Shown: in pieces, positions 61,838-64,000 of the stretch
Layout of the letters: each line of letters begins with the position of its first letter
Numbering within the stretch: the stretch's first letter is position 1
Assembly: GCF_963855985.1 (NCBI RefSeq)
Contig: NC_087104.1
Coordinates: 1,860,001-1,924,000, forward strand
DNA from: Ostrinia nubilalis
Lineage: Eukaryota; Arthropoda; Insecta; Lepidoptera; Crambidae
Direction: 5' to 3'
Length of the DNA stretch: 64,000 nt
Made by a program: the position numbers and the translations under genes
Notes under the pieces: model-generated
Database searches by the model: none
What the model saw: only the letters and a program-made list of their open reading frames with translations
What the model was told of the DNA's origin: nothing

Positions 61838-62033
61838 TTCGTACGTGTGGATCCCGTTTTACCCCCTTAGAGGTGGAGTTTCGTAAAATCCTTTCTTAGC
61901 CGATGCCTACGTCATCATAACATCTACCTGCATGCCAAATTTCAGCCCGATCTGTCCAATGGTTTGGGCTGTGCGTAAATAGATCACTATGTCAGTCAGT
62001 CAGTCAGTCACCTTTGAGTTATATATTTAGATT
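61838..62033 (-). mobile_element. Helitron-like fragment, GTGTGGATCCCGTTTTACC class
   Basis: TCACTTCGTACGTGTGGATC, GGAGTTTCGTAAAATCC, GGTTTGGGCTGTGCG, GTCAGTCAGTCAGTCACC, TATATATTTAGA. Most complete member of the class along with 21820-22015, lacking only CTAGCGGCCGCCCGC. Confidence 0.68.
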
Positions 62034-62243
62034 TAGAAAAAACTCGAAGCCTACCTAATTATATTACCAAAACCCTGATCAAAGCGTACCACTAATAGGT
62101 TTGTCCCATTACCATAAAAACAGTGACACAAAATCTTCAAATACATCAAAAGTCCCATTACAAAAGTACTGTCATTAACCACGGTATTTGGATTTTATGA
62201 TCATGACACCAAGAAAAAGTTCAGCCGAAAATAATTCTTATCA

Positions 62244-62515
62244 TAGTGGACTTTAATTCCAGTATTTCATGAAGACAGCTATATGCCATAAATCATTATA
62301 CGTTTGGCCATAAAGTACTCTGTCAAAGAGACAAATGTGACGTAAACACACAAATTCAAAGAATAACAGAATCCTTTACAGTGGACTTAAATGCCAATAA
62401 GTATTTCATGAATACAGCTATAGGCAATATTATACGTTTGGCCATAAAGTGCTCTGTCAGAGAGACAAATGTGACTTAAACATACAAATTCAAAGAATAA
62501 CAGAAAATTACTACC
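62244..62515 (+). repeat. Tandem duplication, two units of about 135 bp
   Basis: AGTGGACTTTAATTCCAG (62245) and AGTGGACTTAAATGCCAA (62380) each begin a unit. Each unit contains TATTTCATGAA, ATTATACGTTTGGCCATAAA, CTCTGTCA.AGAGACAAATG and ACAAATTCAAAGAATAACAG. The units differ at scattered sites and small gaps. Confidence 0.85.
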
Positions 62516-63724
62516 GTGGATGGTCTCTGTTGTTTATTTCTGCCTATTATCGGTATAATGTGCTAACAGACTAAACGTCAGACTCAATGTAGCATTTTAA
62601 TGGCGCCATTAGTTGATAGGTATTAAACTATTGACCTCTGAACATTTTTGTTCTTTGTAATAATGTCAGTTTTGGCCTAGGTACTCCATGATAAATTCAC
62701 TTTGTGTTGTATTTGCTTTCGAATGAAAATAATTTTGATCATGATTATTACGAGGTATTTATAATTATAATTAATTAGCTTCTCAATATACGTTAAAACT
62801 CGTTAATTGAAACTTGATTATTATGGTACCTAATTTGTTGATTTCATAAAGTTCATCACAATATTGGTGCAATTTATTTCATCTAGGTTATAATTTTTTA
62901 AATCTGTCACTCTCATGTTTGGTGAACATGTCCATTATTGTCCATGGTCTTAAAATTGACACAAAGAGCAGTCACAAAGGTCCTGGGTTCGCAGCTCGCT
63001 AGGGGAAAAATTTTCTGTTCAATTTGGTTGATAGTAGAGCTATACGTCAGGTGGACGCAGGCAGAAAAAGCTTCACATTGTGGGTAAAAACAAAAAGTAT
63101 TAGTTGTTAATATCCTACCTGACGCGTTCTACTTATTAACCGTTAAAACCACATTCTTACTACATTAAAAATTGATTTAGGTCACTAACCTTACGGAAAA
63201 ACAACCCTTTATCGCTTAAAAACTTCGTTGCCGAGCTTTAAACTTTATCCACATGAAATAAGGTCTAAAACTAAATAAATTTATTTTTCTCCATACTCTT
63301 AAAGGGTGAAATCTGGTTATTTTACCACTTTGTGTGCTCAACCAGTAAATTGAGCCCGTTTCTCTAACCACTAAGCCACGATACAATTAAAACCTTCTCA
63401 GGATATATCAATTAGCTACGTTAACAGAATTCTGTTGATTAATAAACTTTGGAGTTGTTTTAACGATGCATTAATTTATTATAATGAATTGGTCTTATTA
63501 AACAATGTCTTAATAAGTGATTTCAAGAAAGATTTTCTTGGAAAATAATGAATTATATTGTATTCTAAGTATGAATGAACCTGAATAAATTTCTTATAAG
63601 TAGGTATTTATCTAGAATTTTGAGAATTTGTTGTGATTATTTGTTGAAGTTAAGAAATAACATTTCGAAAGAACCAAACATTCTGTGTTTTACATAAAAA
63701 AAACACAATGTGACTTTTCAGTGT
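62516..63724. other. Intergenic, no gene seen
   Basis: Unassigned. At 62973-63005 AAAGGTCCTGGGTTCGCAGC resembles a decayed SINE box B. Confidence 0.3.
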
Positions 63725-63725
63725 A

Positions 63726-63868
63726 GGTCACCGTAAAATTGTAAATTCCGTCAGATTATAATCTGACGTAGTTAAATTACAATCTAAACTAACCTAACCC
63801 ACTGTTAGTTTACAATCTAACGCATTATATTATAAACTGACAGAGTTCACAATTTCACGTTGACATAT
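63726..63868. mobile_element. MITE-like inverted repeat
   Basis: Left GTCACCGTAAAATTGTAAAT ... GTCAG; right CTGACAGAGTTCACAATTTCACGTTGACAT in complementary orientation, about 28 bp per arm with a few mismatches. The interior holds the 14-bp palindrome CAGATTATAATCTG and repeated TTACAATCTAA. Confidence 0.6.
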
Positions 63869-64000
63869 ATAATATTTACAATTGTAAGAAAACGATAGAT
63901 TTGCGTCAAAAATTATTCTCAAATTGCCACATTTTTTTCCGCGTCTGTCCGTTTATGTACAGTTACACTATGTATTTCTTTAATTAGGGGGCGTTGTATT

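Overview
The window looks like intergenic or intronic DNA of a lepidopteran (moth or butterfly). The base is A+T-rich, and the repeat families are ones I associate with Lepidoptera: RTE, R1, Jockey and CR1-type non-LTR elements, a BEL/Pao LTR element, tRNA-derived SINEs, many small palindromic MITEs, and short elements ending in a GC-rich hairpin plus CTAG/CTAA that look like non-autonomous Helitrons. I found no host protein gene I would defend. The only host-like coding hint is a short possible terminal exon on the minus strand near 21.65-21.77 kb. No rRNA, true tRNA, CRISPR array or bacterial feature was seen.

Layout. 0-4.4 kb: sparse repeats, including a 5'-truncated R1-type tail (1228-1878) with a 16-bp target duplication. 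4.4-9.2 kb: a nearly complete CR1/Jockey-group retrotransposon with a PHD-finger ORF1, an endonuclease/RT ORF2 broken by one frameshift, and a 29-A tail. 9.4-9.8 kb: a palindromic TA-flanked MITE. 9.84-16.37 kb: a full BEL/Pao LTR retrotransposon with LTRs identical by eye and a CATTT target duplication, but with a frame break between RNase H and integrase. 16.4-51 kb: a mosaic of MITEs with TWA (TTA/TAA) target duplications, RTE and Jockey 3' ends, SINEs and Helitron-like fragments. 51.3-59.25 kb: deeply nested palindromes. A piggyBac-like TTAA element sits inside one palindrome, with an empty-site paralogue a few kb away. Three large abutting palindromes sit inside the 5' TATA tract of a Helitron-like element. 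59.3-64 kb: decayed repeats, an RTE reverse-transcriptase fragment and a 135-bp tandem duplication.

The genes do not form a pathway. All recognisable proteins are transposon proteins: gag, protease, RT, RNase H and integrase of BEL/Pao; ORF1, endonuclease and RT of the CR1/Jockey element; RT tails; and a piggyBac transposase C-terminus. The value of the window is its stratigraphy. Nesting and empty-site comparisons let relative insertion ages be read directly, and several long near-perfect inverted repeats could make hairpin RNA if transcribed.
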